From: JBBRCX01 sp038204465
Lineage (GTDB): Bacteria > Planctomycetota > Phycisphaerae > Tepidisphaerales > Tepidisphaeraceae
Length of the DNA stretch: 15,281 bases
Reading direction: 5' to 3'
Assembly: GCA_038204465.1 (NCBI GenBank)
Contig: JBBRCX010000106.1
Coordinates: 1-15,281, forward strand
In this document: in pieces, positions 8,651 to 15,116 of the stretch
Numbering within the stretch: position 1 is the stretch's first letter
Layout of the letters: the number at the start of each line of letters is the position of its first letter
Program-made: the position numbers and the translations under genes
The notes under the pieces: generated by a model
What the model was told of the DNA's origin: nothing
Databases searched by the model: none
The model's input: the letters and a program-made list of their open reading frames with translations, nothing else

Positions 8651-8980
8651 TCAGCCCTTTAGATTCTGGGCGCGCTCCACATCGATCGTCGAGAAGTTGT
8701 TATAGAAGTTCAGGAAGATCGCGAGCGCCACCGCCGCCTCGGCCGCTGCCAGCACGATCACGAAGATGGCAAACACCTGGCCGCTGAGCGCCACGCCGCC
8801 CTCCGCGGTGCCGTGAGCATAGTAGTTAAACGCGACCAGATTCACGTTTGCCGCGTTCAGGATCAACTCCACCCCCATCAGGATGCCGATGGCGTTGCGC
8901 TTCAGCAGAATCGTGAGCAACCCGCTCACAAAGAGCACGGCCCCGAGCACGAGATAATGTTGCAGCGTAATCATCTTCAT
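8651..8980 (-). CDS. nuoK: NADH-quinone oxidoreductase subunit K
   Basis: NuoK is a small three-helix subunit of the complex I membrane arm. The 109-aa protein matches the family in length (about 100) and order: helix 1 (8-26), helix 2 with Glu38 in MGVELILNAANVNLV, and helix 3 with Glu81 in LAAAEAAVALAIF. These are equivalent to E. coli Glu36 and Glu72, which are needed for proton transfer. The start is ambiguous in an unusual way. MKMITLQH is encoded twice because a 48-bp unit is duplicated in tandem, so the frame could begin at ATG 9028 (125 aa, with an eight-residue ARARRPCY spacer translated from a hairpin), at ATG 8980, or at ATG 8974, which corresponds best to the E. coli start MIPLQH. 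I prefer 8980 or 8974. A perfect hairpin ends three bases before ATG 8980 and no Shine-Dalgarno is visible. The gap to nuoL is 49 bp. Confidence 0.93.
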   Translation of the reverse strand: MKMITLQHYLVLGAVLFVSGLLTILLKRNAIGILMGVELILNAANVNLVAFNYYAHGTAEGGVALSGQVFAIFVIVLAAAEAAVALAIFLNFYNNFSTIDVERAQNLKG

Positions 8981-8983
8981 GTA

Positions 8984-9004
8984 GCACGGGCGTCTCGCCC
9001 GTGC
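8984..9004. repeat. REP-like palindrome, copy nearest nuoK
   Basis: A perfect 9-bp stem, GCACGGGCG paired with CGCCCGTGC, surrounds a TCT loop. The sequence is flanked by TGTA on the left and ATG on the right, giving CATG near both ends. Short palindromes of this kind are, to my knowledge, widely dispersed in planctomycete and verrucomicrobial genomes. No transposase or RAYT gene is in the window. Its position directly before the nuoK ATG on the minus strand could limit translation. Confidence 0.8.
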
Positions 9005-9031
9005 ATGTTGCAGCGTAATCATCTTCATGTA

Positions 9032-9052
9032 GCACGGGCGTCCCGCCCGTGC
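9032..9052. repeat. REP-like palindrome, second copy
   Basis: This has the same 9-bp stem as the copy at 8984-9004, with a TCC loop instead of TCT. It arises from the 48-bp tandem duplication rather than from an independent insertion, because its flanking nuoK sequence is duplicated with it. It lies in the nuoJ-nuoK intergenic region, which is otherwise 87 bp long (9053-9139) with nothing recognisable. Confidence 0.8.
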
Positions 9053-9139
9053 ATGTCTTTACTCGACGCACTGCACATTCACACCCGACTCATTTCTCGT
9101 ACTCGCGCGCACGGCCGAGGCGCCGGTGCCACTCCGCCG

Positions 9140-10033
9140 CTAAGACCCTGGCCGCGCCGTCCCCGACATACCCATCGATGGACCCATTGCCGAAGGCGCT
9201 TCAACATGACGCCGGCCCTTGGCCAGATAAGTCGCTCCGATCATCACCGCCAGCAGCAGCACGCTCACAATCTCAAACGGAAGCAGATAGTCGCCCAGCA
9301 GCGCCTGGCCGAGCGTAATCACCGGGTAATTCTCTCCCGTCATCAGCGGGCGCTCGGGAAAGAAATACCGTTGCGAGCGATCACGCAGCCCACCGATCGA
9401 AGCCCGGAGCGCCGCGGCGTCAGCGCCTGGCGTCAGTCTGAAGTCTGGATTGGCGGCCGCGACCTTCGTCTGGTCCTGCTCCTCTTCCACCACTCGTTTC
9501 AGCAGCCCGTCGCGATCCGCGTCGCTCATCCGCCCGCGAAAGACAAGCCTCTGCCGCGCCGCGTCGTACGAAACTCTCCCGCGCAAATCCTCCGGCAGCG
9601 ATTCAGTCTTGAATGCGTCAGCCATCGACCACGAGGTCGCCGCGACTTGCGCAGCCGTCGCCCCCGAGGGGATCGCCAGCACCAGCGCCACCAGCAGCGT
9701 CACGCCCACCGCCAGCGCGACCACAAGCTCACCTGCCTTCGGCTCATACCGGCTGAACGGTGACTTACTGGTCAGCATCACGCCGAAGACAATCAGGATG
9801 AGCGTGCCGCCCGCATAGACAACCAACTGCACCGCCGCGAGGAACTCGGCGCTGAGCAGGAAGTAGAGTCCCGCGACGCCCGCCAGCGTGAACAGCAGTG
9901 CCACCGCCATGCGGACGATGTTGCGCGAGATGACGACAGCCAGGGCAGCGCCGCCCGCCATCAAGGCAAAAACGTAAAAGAGCACGGCGGTCGCCGTGTC
10001 GTTCGGGGTGCTGGCGAGGATCGCGAAGGTCAT
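9140..10033 (-). CDS. nuoJ: NADH-quinone oxidoreductase subunit J with a large internal insert
   Basis: NuoJ is a five-helix membrane subunit of complex I near the quinone site. Helices 1-4 (about 15-37, 40-60, 64-87 and 103-121) include the conserved third helix FLAAVQLVVYAGGTLILIVFGVML. The last helix has the usual LPFEIVSVLLLAVMIGATYLA (252-272). Between helices 4 and 5 sits a hydrophilic segment of about 110 residues (122-232) absent from E. coli NuoJ (184 aa), which is why this protein is 297 aa. Within it, residues 155-177 (S-Y-D-A-A-R-Q-R-L-V-F-R-G-R-M-S then D-A-D-R-D-G-L) resemble a short motif of the form 'kisYDa..k.L.f.G.mt.aEr..L' that I remember from unrelated large planctomycete and toxin-like proteins. 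A Met/Gly/Ser-rich tail of about 20 residues follows the last helix. The ATG lies 4 bp after the nuoH stop, so coupled translation is likely. Confidence 0.94.
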   Translation of the reverse strand: MTFAILASTPNDTATAVLFYVFALMAGGAALAVVISRNIVRMAVALLFTLAGVAGLYFLLSAEFLAAVQLVVYAGGTLILIVFGVMLTSKSPFSRYEPKAGELVVALAVGVTLLVALVLAIPSGATAAQVAATSWSMADAFKTESLPEDLRGRVSYDAARQRLVFRGRMSDADRDGLLKRVVEEEQDQTKVAAANPDFRLTPGADAAALRASIGGLRDRSQRYFFPERPLMTGENYPVITLGQALLGDYLLPFEIVSVLLLAVMIGATYLAKGRRHVEAPSAMGPSMGMSGTARPGS

Positions 10034-10037
10034 GGGG

Positions 10038-11444
10038 CTAATGGCTCGTCGCCAGCGAAGCCGGTTGTTGATCGATCGCTGCAGGATCGGTCAGCCGCTG
10101 CTTGAGACCTCGGCCGCTCGCGGCGGCGAAGCCGATCCATCCGACAATCGCAGTGAATCCGGCCACGCCGATCAGCGTAAGGACGATCTGGGTCACCAAA
10201 GCGCCGCTCGCCCCATGACTCGACCACGACGACCAGCTCCAGGGGTTGTAATCGCGCCATGGAAGTGCCACGTCATGCGCCGAAGGAATCCATAGCTCCG
10301 GCACGAACAATTGCCACAGCGCCGCGCCCAGCAGCAGCACGCACGCCATCGGCAGCAGGACCTTCACACAAGCGTACAGCACCTGATCGATCCGCGGCCG
10401 CGGCAACGTCCATCGGATCCACATCTGCACGAACACCAGCCCCATGCATTTGCCCACGAAGATCCCAACGCCGATCAGGTTGAGCACAAACAGCTGGATC
10501 ACGTGGTCAGCCGCGTTCGAGTTGACCGCCCACTCCGTATAGAACTTCCCGATCAGGCCGAACGGGTCGTTCCATCCCCCGAGGAACAGCGCCGTCTGGA
10601 TCCCCGCCACCACAAACATCGCCGCATACTCGGCGAAGAAAAAGAAGGAAAACCGCAGCCCGCTGTATTCCGTGTGGAACCCCGCCACCAACTCCGACTC
10701 CGATTCCGGCAGGTCAAACGGCGCACGCTTGTTCGATGCAAGGCTGGCCACGAAGTAGACGAAGAACGCGATGAACGCGAAAGGGTTGCGGTAGATCAAC
10801 CAGGTGTGGATGCCGCCGGCCTGCAGGTGGCCAAGCTGCACCATGTTCAGCGTGCCGGCCGCCATGATCCCGACGATGATCGAGATCCCCAGCGGGATCT
10901 CGTAGCTGACCATCTGGCAGGCCTCGCGCATCGCCCCGTAGACAGACCATTTATTATTGCTCGCCCACCCCGCGAGGATCACGCCCATCACCTCGACGCT
11001 CAGGATCGCCAGGATCCAGAAGACGCCCACGTTCAGCCGCCCCTCGAATGTCATGTTCGGCCCGAATGGCAGGGCCAGGAACGCCGCGAACGCAGGCGCA
11101 AACGCCAGGTAGGGCGCAAGGCGGAACAGGTATCCGTCCGCATCCTTCGGCACCAGGTCTTCCTTCAGGATCAGCTTTGCGCCGTCCGCGATCGATTGCA
11201 GCAGCCCAATCGGCCCGACGCGGTTCGGCCCGAGCCGGCTCTGGATGTGCCCGGCCACCTTCCGCTCCCACCAGATGCTGAACATCGCAATCAGTGAGAC
11301 CGCGGGAAGGAACACTGCCCCCACCAGCAGCAGGTCATAAGCCGCCGTCGTCCCGGCGTTGATGGGCAGGTGCAGATGTTCGAACAGGTACGACTGGATT
11401 AGCGGGGGAGATGTCTGTGCCAGACTGAACATCGGGGCGAGCAT
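10038..11444 (-). CDS. nuoH: NADH-quinone oxidoreductase subunit H
   Basis: NuoH forms much of the quinone chamber where the membrane arm joins the peripheral arm of complex I. The protein (468 aa from this start) has about eight helices and the strongly conserved family stretches WWERKVAGHIQSRLGPNRVG (58-77), IADGAKLILKED (85-96), GWASNNKWSVYGAMREACQM (159-178) and the acidic quinone-site loop FDLPESESELVAGFHTEYSG (243-262). It is longer than E. coli NuoH (325 aa). The N-terminus is extended, and a Trp/Ser-rich loop (385-412) with W-S-W-S-S-W-S-S precedes the last helix. The start is uncertain. The frame is open to 11519, but a promoter candidate at 11522-11550 would begin transcription near 11515, so I favour ATG 11444, with ATG 11432 as an alternative. 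No Shine-Dalgarno is clear. It is the first gene of the operon, and nuoI, which usually follows it, is missing. Confidence 0.95.
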   Translation of the reverse strand: MLAPMFSLAQTSPPLIQSYLFEHLHLPINAGTTAAYDLLLVGAVFLPAVSLIAMFSIWWERKVAGHIQSRLGPNRVGPIGLLQSIADGAKLILKEDLVPKDADGYLFRLAPYLAFAPAFAAFLALPFGPNMTFEGRLNVGVFWILAILSVEVMGVILAGWASNNKWSVYGAMREACQMVSYEIPLGISIIVGIMAAGTLNMVQLGHLQAGGIHTWLIYRNPFAFIAFFVYFVASLASNKRAPFDLPESESELVAGFHTEYSGLRFSFFFFAEYAAMFVVAGIQTALFLGGWNDPFGLIGKFYTEWAVNSNAADHVIQLFVLNLIGVGIFVGKCMGLVFVQMWIRWTLPRPRIDQVLYACVKVLLPMACVLLLGAALWQLFVPELWIPSAHDVALPWRDYNPWSWSSWSSHGASGALVTQIVLTLIGVAGFTAIVGWIGFAAASGRGLKQRLTDPAAIDQQPASLATSH

Positions 11445-11521
11445 CGTAGAGATCGGCGACGACTTGTGAAAAACGGCACGAGCCCTCGCCAACGAGCGCC
11501 CGATCGGCCGCAAGTCCAAGG

Positions 11522-11550
11522 TTTGTATCGGTATGCAAAAATCGTGTCAA
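11522..11550 (-). promoter_or_regulatory. Sigma-70-type promoter candidate for the nuoHJKLMN operon
   Basis: Read on the minus strand, TTGACA (11550-11545) is followed after exactly 17 bases by TACAAA (11527-11522), a perfect -35 box and a 4/6 match to the -10 consensus. Transcription would start near 11515 and leave a leader of about 70 bases before the preferred nuoH ATG at 11444. The match is by eye and has not been tested against background frequency. Confidence 0.5.
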
Positions 11551-11660
11551 GCCGGGATCGAGGGGGAGCGAGCTGGCTCGTCCCCAATTTTTGGGGCCGA
11601 TCGAGAACTCACCCGCACGGCGTCACGCTCTTCGCGGTCAGCCCAAACGACACATGCAGG

Positions 11661-11690
11661 GCTTTGGTGGGCTTTCGTGGGCTTTCGTGG
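11661..11690. repeat. Three tandem 10-bp direct repeats (GCTTTNGTGG)
   Basis: The units are GCTTTGGTGG, GCTTTCGTGG and GCTTTCGTGG, adjacent and without gaps. The 10-bp period is close to one helical turn, so a protein could contact the same face at each unit. A slippage product with no function is equally possible. Confidence 0.75.
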
Positions 11691-11887
11691 ACCTATGCCG
11701 GCCTTTGATTCATCTCTTCACTTGTCAAAGAGCGCGCATCACCACCCGCTGCGGAACCCGGGCGGAGAACATTCATTCTACACTCTTTCTTTCCCGAGTC
11801 AACCGGTGGTTTCTCCGACTGCAGCCACACCCCCTCCCTGAGCCGAACTAATTACTGCACCGAATCGCGCAGGCCATCGAGCCTCAA

Positions 11888-11905
11888 CAACGCGTAACCG
11901 CGTTG
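11888..11905. promoter_or_regulatory. Palindrome upstream of dut, possible operator
   Basis: CAACGCG and CGCGTTG form a perfect 7-bp inverted repeat around TAAC, about 46 bp before the dut start. It is not followed by a T-run, so it does not look like an intrinsic terminator. It could be a binding site for a dimeric regulator or a hairpin in the dut leader. No known operator was recognised. Confidence 0.35.
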
Positions 11906-11951
11906 CGCCCCACAACTTCCGCCTCCTTCTGCTCCGAATGGAGAATTGCCC

Positions 11952-12404
11952 GTGCCTCGCCCGATAACAGTAAGGATAAAACGCGCTGCCGGAGCCGCCG
12001 ACCTCGCGCTGCCCACTCGCATGACCGAGCAGGCCGCGGGGTTCGACCTGCCGGCCGCGGTCGCCCAGCCGGCGACGCTGCAGCCCGGTGAGATTCGTCT
12101 CATCCCCTGCGGCTTCTCCATGGCGATACCGCCCGGTTATGAAGCGCAGATTCGCCCGCGCAGCGGGCTGGCAAGCCGGCACGGCATCACGCTGGTCAAC
12201 ACGCCTGGAACCGTCGACTCCGACTATCGGGGCGAGATCCAGGCGCCGGTGATCAACCTGGGCCGCGACGCTTTTGTCATCGAGCGCGGCATGCGCATCG
12301 CGCAGATGCTGGTCCTGCCCGTGCCGAAGGTGCGAATCGTCGAAGTCGATGAACTGGATGAAACGCCGCGCGGGCACGGCGGATTCGGTCACACGGGCCA
12401 CTAA
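11952..12404 (+). CDS. dut: Deoxyuridine 5'-triphosphate nucleotidohydrolase (dUTPase)
   Basis: Dut hydrolyses dUTP to dUMP and pyrophosphate, keeping uracil out of DNA and supplying dUMP for thymidylate synthesis. The 150-aa protein has all five motifs of the trimeric family: motif 1 AGFDLP (29-34), motif 2 RPRSGLASRHG (68-78), motif 3 NTPGTVDSDYRGEI (83-96) with the catalytic Asp89, motif 4 RGMRIAQM (112-119) and motif 5 RGHGGFGHTG (140-149), where His replaces the more usual Ser before TG. I chose the GTG at 11952 because GGAG lies eight bases before it; a TTG at 11946 is in frame but too close to that site. It is followed by ftsK after 16 bp on the same strand, so the two are probably co-transcribed. 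Confidence 0.96.
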   Translation: MPRPITVRIKRAAGAADLALPTRMTEQAAGFDLPAAVAQPATLQPGEIRLIPCGFSMAIPPGYEAQIRPRSGLASRHGITLVNTPGTVDSDYRGEIQAPVINLGRDAFVIERGMRIAQMLVLPVPKVRIVEVDELDETPRGHGGFGHTGH

Positions 12405-12420
12405 AGAGCCATTTGTTTCC

Positions 12421-14952
12421 ATGGAACGTTCAACTCCCATTCGTAACCTCCTGCTCTTCTCCGCTGTCAGCGTCTGGGTCTTCCTGCTGCTGTGCCTGGG
12501 CAGCTTCCACTCCACCGACTGGCCCAGCCACAACGTCTATCCCTACCCTCCCATCGCCAATCTCTGCGGCTCCGCGGGCGCATTCGTCGCCTACTACTTC
12601 TTCCTCGCGATCGGTCAGGGCGTCTTCCCCTTTCTGTTCTGCACCGGCATCTTCCTGACGCTGGTGGTCTGCCGCAACCGCATCGGCGACCTCTGGATGC
12701 GCGGGATCGGCCTGCTGCTGCTCTGTGTCGCCTTCGCCGCCGCCGTCCACCACTTCCGCCCGCATACGCAGGGCGGCGTTCCCGAGGGTCAGGGCGGCAT
12801 CATCGGCATCAGCGTCGCCAGCTTCCTGCACGCCTACTTCAACACCGCCGGCACGCTCCTCATCCTCGTCACCGCCCTGCTCATCGGCCTGCTTCTTGCC
12901 GCCGACGATCTGGTGCTCCGCACGCCCGCGATCGTCAGCGCCGCCTACACCAATGTGAAGGACAAGGCGCCGAAGCTGGGCGTTCCCTCGCTGCCCCTCC
13001 CCGGCCTGCTCTCACGCGGCGCCGACGCCGTCCAGGCATTGAAGAACAAGGCGGCGTCGCGCAAGAGCGCGGACGATGCGGACCAGCCCTCGAAGCTCTC
13101 CGTTCTGCTGCAACGCTACAAGTCCGCCGCCTGCCCTGCCGGAGCGACCAAGTCCGCCGCTGCCGCTGCCACCGAAGCCGTCGCCTCTGCCGGCAAGGAT
13201 GACGACGAGGACGATCTCATCGATCTGTCTTACGAGAACGACGATCCCAACCCCGCCGCCGAGGAGGCCGCCTTCGTCGACGAAACCGATCCCGCGCCCT
13301 CCGAGCCGGCGACGATTCCCCCGCCCGAAGAGCAGACAGTTGCTGCCGCTGACGCGCCGGCGGTTTCACCGAAAAACGACATCGTCGTGCGGCTCCCCAG
13401 CATGCTCAAGCCGCGACAGGTCTCGCCGCCTCCGCCTCCCCCGAAGGAACTGGGCGAGTATCACCTGCCCGACTGGAACATCCTCGAGGAGGCCGAGCAC
13501 GGCTACGTTGAAAGCCAGGAGGCCTTCGTCCGCGAGAAGGCCGCGATCCTCGAGCAGGCCCTGCGCGAGTTCAGCATCGACGCCAAGGTCGTCGAGATCG
13601 ACACCGGCCCGGTCATCACGATGTACGAGCTCAGCCTCGCGCCCGGCATCAAGGTCTCCGCCATCACCGCCCTCTCCAACGACATCGCCCGCGCCCTCAT
13701 GGCGACCAGCGTGCGCATCGTCGCGCCGGTGCCCGGAAAGAACACCGTCGGCATCGAAGTGCCCAACGCGCAGAAAGAAAAAGTCCGCCTGAAGGAGCTC
13801 ATGCAGCTCGCGCCCGAGGCGACCCTCAAGCAGGCCATCCCCCTCTACCTCGGCAAGGACGCCAGCGGCGAGCCGCTCGTCACCGATCTCGCCGCGATGC
13901 CCCACTGCCTCATCGCCGGCACCACCGGCTCGGGCAAGTCCGTCTGCATCAACGCCATCATCATGTCCATCATGTACAAGCAGCGCCCCGACATGGTGAA
14001 GCTGATCCTCGTCGATCCCAAGGTCGTCGAGATGGCCCCATTCAAGGACATCCCGCACCTCATGTGCCCCGTCATCAACGACACCGGCCGCGCCACCAGC
14101 GTCCTCGAATGGGCCTGCGAGAAAATGGACGAGCGCTACGAGATCCTCGCCGAGGCCGGCGTTCGCAACATCGCCGGCTACAACCGGCTCACGCGCGAAG
14201 AGCTCATCGATCGCTTCAATCCCAGCTCACCTGAGGAAGAAGCGAAGATCCCCAGGCAGATGCCCTACATCGTCATCATCATCGACGAGCTGGCCGACCT
14301 GATGATGACCAGCGGCAAGGAAGTCGAAAGCTTCGTCGTCCGTCTGGCGCAGAAATCGCGCTCGGTCGGCATTCACCTCGTCCTCGCCACCCAGCGCCCG
14401 CAGGCGAACGTCGTGACCGGGCTGATCAAATCGAACATGCCCTCGCGCATCGCCTTCCGCGTCTCCAGCCGCATGGACAGCCGCATCGTCCTCGACCAGA
14501 ACGGCGCCGACCTGCTGCTCGGACAGGGCGACATGCTCTTCATGCCCCCCGGCGCGAGCAAGCCGATCCGCTCCCAGGGAACCTACATCGACGACAAGGA
14601 AATCCGCGAGAGCGTGAAGCTCATCAAGAGCCTCGCCGAGGCCCAGTACGAGCCGGAGCTCGTGCAGATCAAGGCCGCCATCGGCGGCGACGGCGACATG
14701 GAAAAGGACGAACTCTTCGACGACGCCGTCCGCGTCGTCCTCGAAACCAAGCGCGGCAGCGTCAGTCTCCTGCAGCGCCGCCTCACCATCGGCTACAGCC
14801 GCGCCTCCAGGCTCATCGAGCAGATGGCCCAGGCCGGCATCGTCGGCGAATACAAAGGCTCCCAGGCCCGCGAAGCCACCCTCACCCTCGACGAGTGGGA
14901 AGCCATGCAAGCCGCCGCCCAATCCGACGCCGAAGCGGGAATGACCGTCTGA
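12421..14952 (+). CDS. ftsK: DNA translocase FtsK/SpoIIIE family
   Basis: FtsK is a septum-anchored ATPase that pumps chromosomal DNA during division and helps resolve sister chromosomes. The 843-aa protein has an N-terminal membrane part with about four helices (10-28, 50-84, 95-112, 126-161), a low-complexity linker (about 165-350) with an acidic run near 260-300 and a Pro-rich run near 336-344, then the motor. The alpha domain covers about 384-450, the beta RecA-like domain has Walker A GTTGSGKS (500-507) and Walker B IIIDELADLMM (with D622, E623), and the C-terminal gamma winged helix (763-825) includes a GYSRASRLIEQM-type recognition helix. The gamma domain normally reads short orienting sequences such as KOPS. 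The linker is much shorter than in E. coli FtsK (1,329 aa). I chose the ATG at 12421 because the membrane part begins there; the in-frame extension to 12274 overlaps dut. It starts 16 bp after dut with no strong Shine-Dalgarno. Confidence 0.96.
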   Translation: MERSTPIRNLLLFSAVSVWVFLLLCLGSFHSTDWPSHNVYPYPPIANLCGSAGAFVAYYFFLAIGQGVFPFLFCTGIFLTLVVCRNRIGDLWMRGIGLLLLCVAFAAAVHHFRPHTQGGVPEGQGGIIGISVASFLHAYFNTAGTLLILVTALLIGLLLAADDLVLRTPAIVSAAYTNVKDKAPKLGVPSLPLPGLLSRGADAVQALKNKAASRKSADDADQPSKLSVLLQRYKSAACPAGATKSAAAAATEAVASAGKDDDEDDLIDLSYENDDPNPAAEEAAFVDETDPAPSEPATIPPPEEQTVAAADAPAVSPKNDIVVRLPSMLKPRQVSPPPPPPKELGEYHLPDWNILEEAEHGYVESQEAFVREKAAILEQALREFSIDAKVVEIDTGPVITMYELSLAPGIKVSAITALSNDIARALMATSVRIVAPVPGKNTVGIEVPNAQKEKVRLKELMQLAPEATLKQAIPLYLGKDASGEPLVTDLAAMPHCLIAGTTGSGKSVCINAIIMSIMYKQRPDMVKLILVDPKVVEMAPFKDIPHLMCPVINDTGRATSVLEWACEKMDERYEILAEAGVRNIAGYNRLTREELIDRFNPSSPEEEAKIPRQMPYIVIIIDELADLMMTSGKEVESFVVRLAQKSRSVGIHLVLATQRPQANVVTGLIKSNMPSRIAFRVSSRMDSRIVLDQNGADLLLGQGDMLFMPPGASKPIRSQGTYIDDKEIRESVKLIKSLAEAQYEPELVQIKAAIGGDGDMEKDELFDDAVRVVLETKRGSVSLLQRRLTIGYSRASRLIEQMAQAGIVGEYKGSQAREATLTLDEWEAMQAAAQSDAEAGMTV

Positions 14953-14967
14953 CAAACCGCCCCGCGT

Positions 14968-14993
14968 CGTAGGGGCAGGTTTCAAACCCGCCC
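14968..14993. repeat. Dispersed palindromic repeat, copy 1 (15 bp after ftsK)
   Basis: This 26-bp sequence matches the copy at 15091-15116 at 25 of 26 positions. Its core GGCAGGTTTCAAACCCGCC is a palindrome with one A/C mismatch. It could form a hairpin in the ftsK 3' end, but no T-run follows, so it is not a standard terminator. The sequence type is familiar to me from intergenic regions of planctomycete genomes. Confidence 0.8.
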
Positions 14994-15090
14994 TCTTTCC
15001 CACCCGCGCCGCGCCAATCTCCCCCCGCCTCCACCCCTCCCAAACGCTAAACTACCATTTTCGTTATACATTCTTTCTTGAAGGAGGCGA

Positions 15091-15116
15091 CGTAGGGGCG
15101 GGTTTCAAACCCGCCC
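15091..15116. repeat. Dispersed palindromic repeat, copy 2
   Basis: The core GGCGGGTTTCAAACCCGCC is a perfect 9-bp inverted repeat around a single base. It differs from copy 1 by one G/A change and is in the same orientation, 97 bp between the two copies. A strong AAGGAGG (15081-15087) lies just before it but no start codon follows at a usable distance. Between the two copies (14994-15090) I see a pyrimidine-rich stretch and no gene. Confidence 0.85.

Larger units (their letters stand above)
8957..9052. repeat. Tandem duplication of a 48-bp unit containing the nuoK start and a hairpin
   Basis: Positions 8957-9004 and 9005-9052 are direct repeats of 48 bp that differ at one base (T at 8995, C at 9043, both in the hairpin loop). 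Each unit holds, read on the minus strand, a palindrome, the triplet TAC and then the first eight nuoK codons. The unit is 16 codons long, so the nuoK frame runs through both copies without a stop. A further four bases (ATGT, 9053-9056) match the start of the unit. The simplest reading is that a short palindromic element arrived next to the nuoK start, and that this segment was then duplicated by slippage or unequal recombination. Confidence 0.95.
11551..11951. other. Intergenic region between the nuo and dut-ftsK transcription units
   Basis: This stretch of about 400 bases lies between the divergent nuoH and dut genes. I see no convincing gene: open frames through it are short, overlap each other and lack recognisable protein features. 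It contains a palindrome CCCCAA-TTT-TTGGGG at 11582-11596 (about 30 bp upstream of the nuo -35 box), three tandem 10-bp repeats at 11661-11690 and a 7-bp-stem palindrome at 11888-11905. A promoter for dut is expected here but none matches consensus well. No tRNA or riboswitch was recognised. Confidence 0.7.

Noticed and set aside
8957..9052. CRISPR array
   Set aside because: There are only two copies, in direct tandem without spacers, and the unit includes nuoK coding sequence; no cas genes are present.
8826..9071. Open minus-strand frame with repeated CTGGTPVLHEDD-like peptides
   Set aside because: It overlaps nuoK in another frame and its repeated peptide is simply the translation of the 48-bp tandem duplication and palindromes.
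10311..11297. 328-codon plus-strand open frame opposite nuoH
   Set aside because: It is antisense to strongly conserved NuoH segments and has the same Arg/His/Gln bias as other antisense frames here.
11582..11596. CCCCAA-TTT-TTGGGG as an intrinsic terminator
   Set aside because: No T-run follows on either strand and both neighbouring transcription units diverge from this region, so no transcript is expected to end here.
14227..15003. 258-codon open frame antisense to the end of ftsK
   Set aside because: It is opposite a well-supported motor and gamma domain, and its first codons come from the palindromic repeat. GC-rich coding DNA commonly leaves the antisense frame open.
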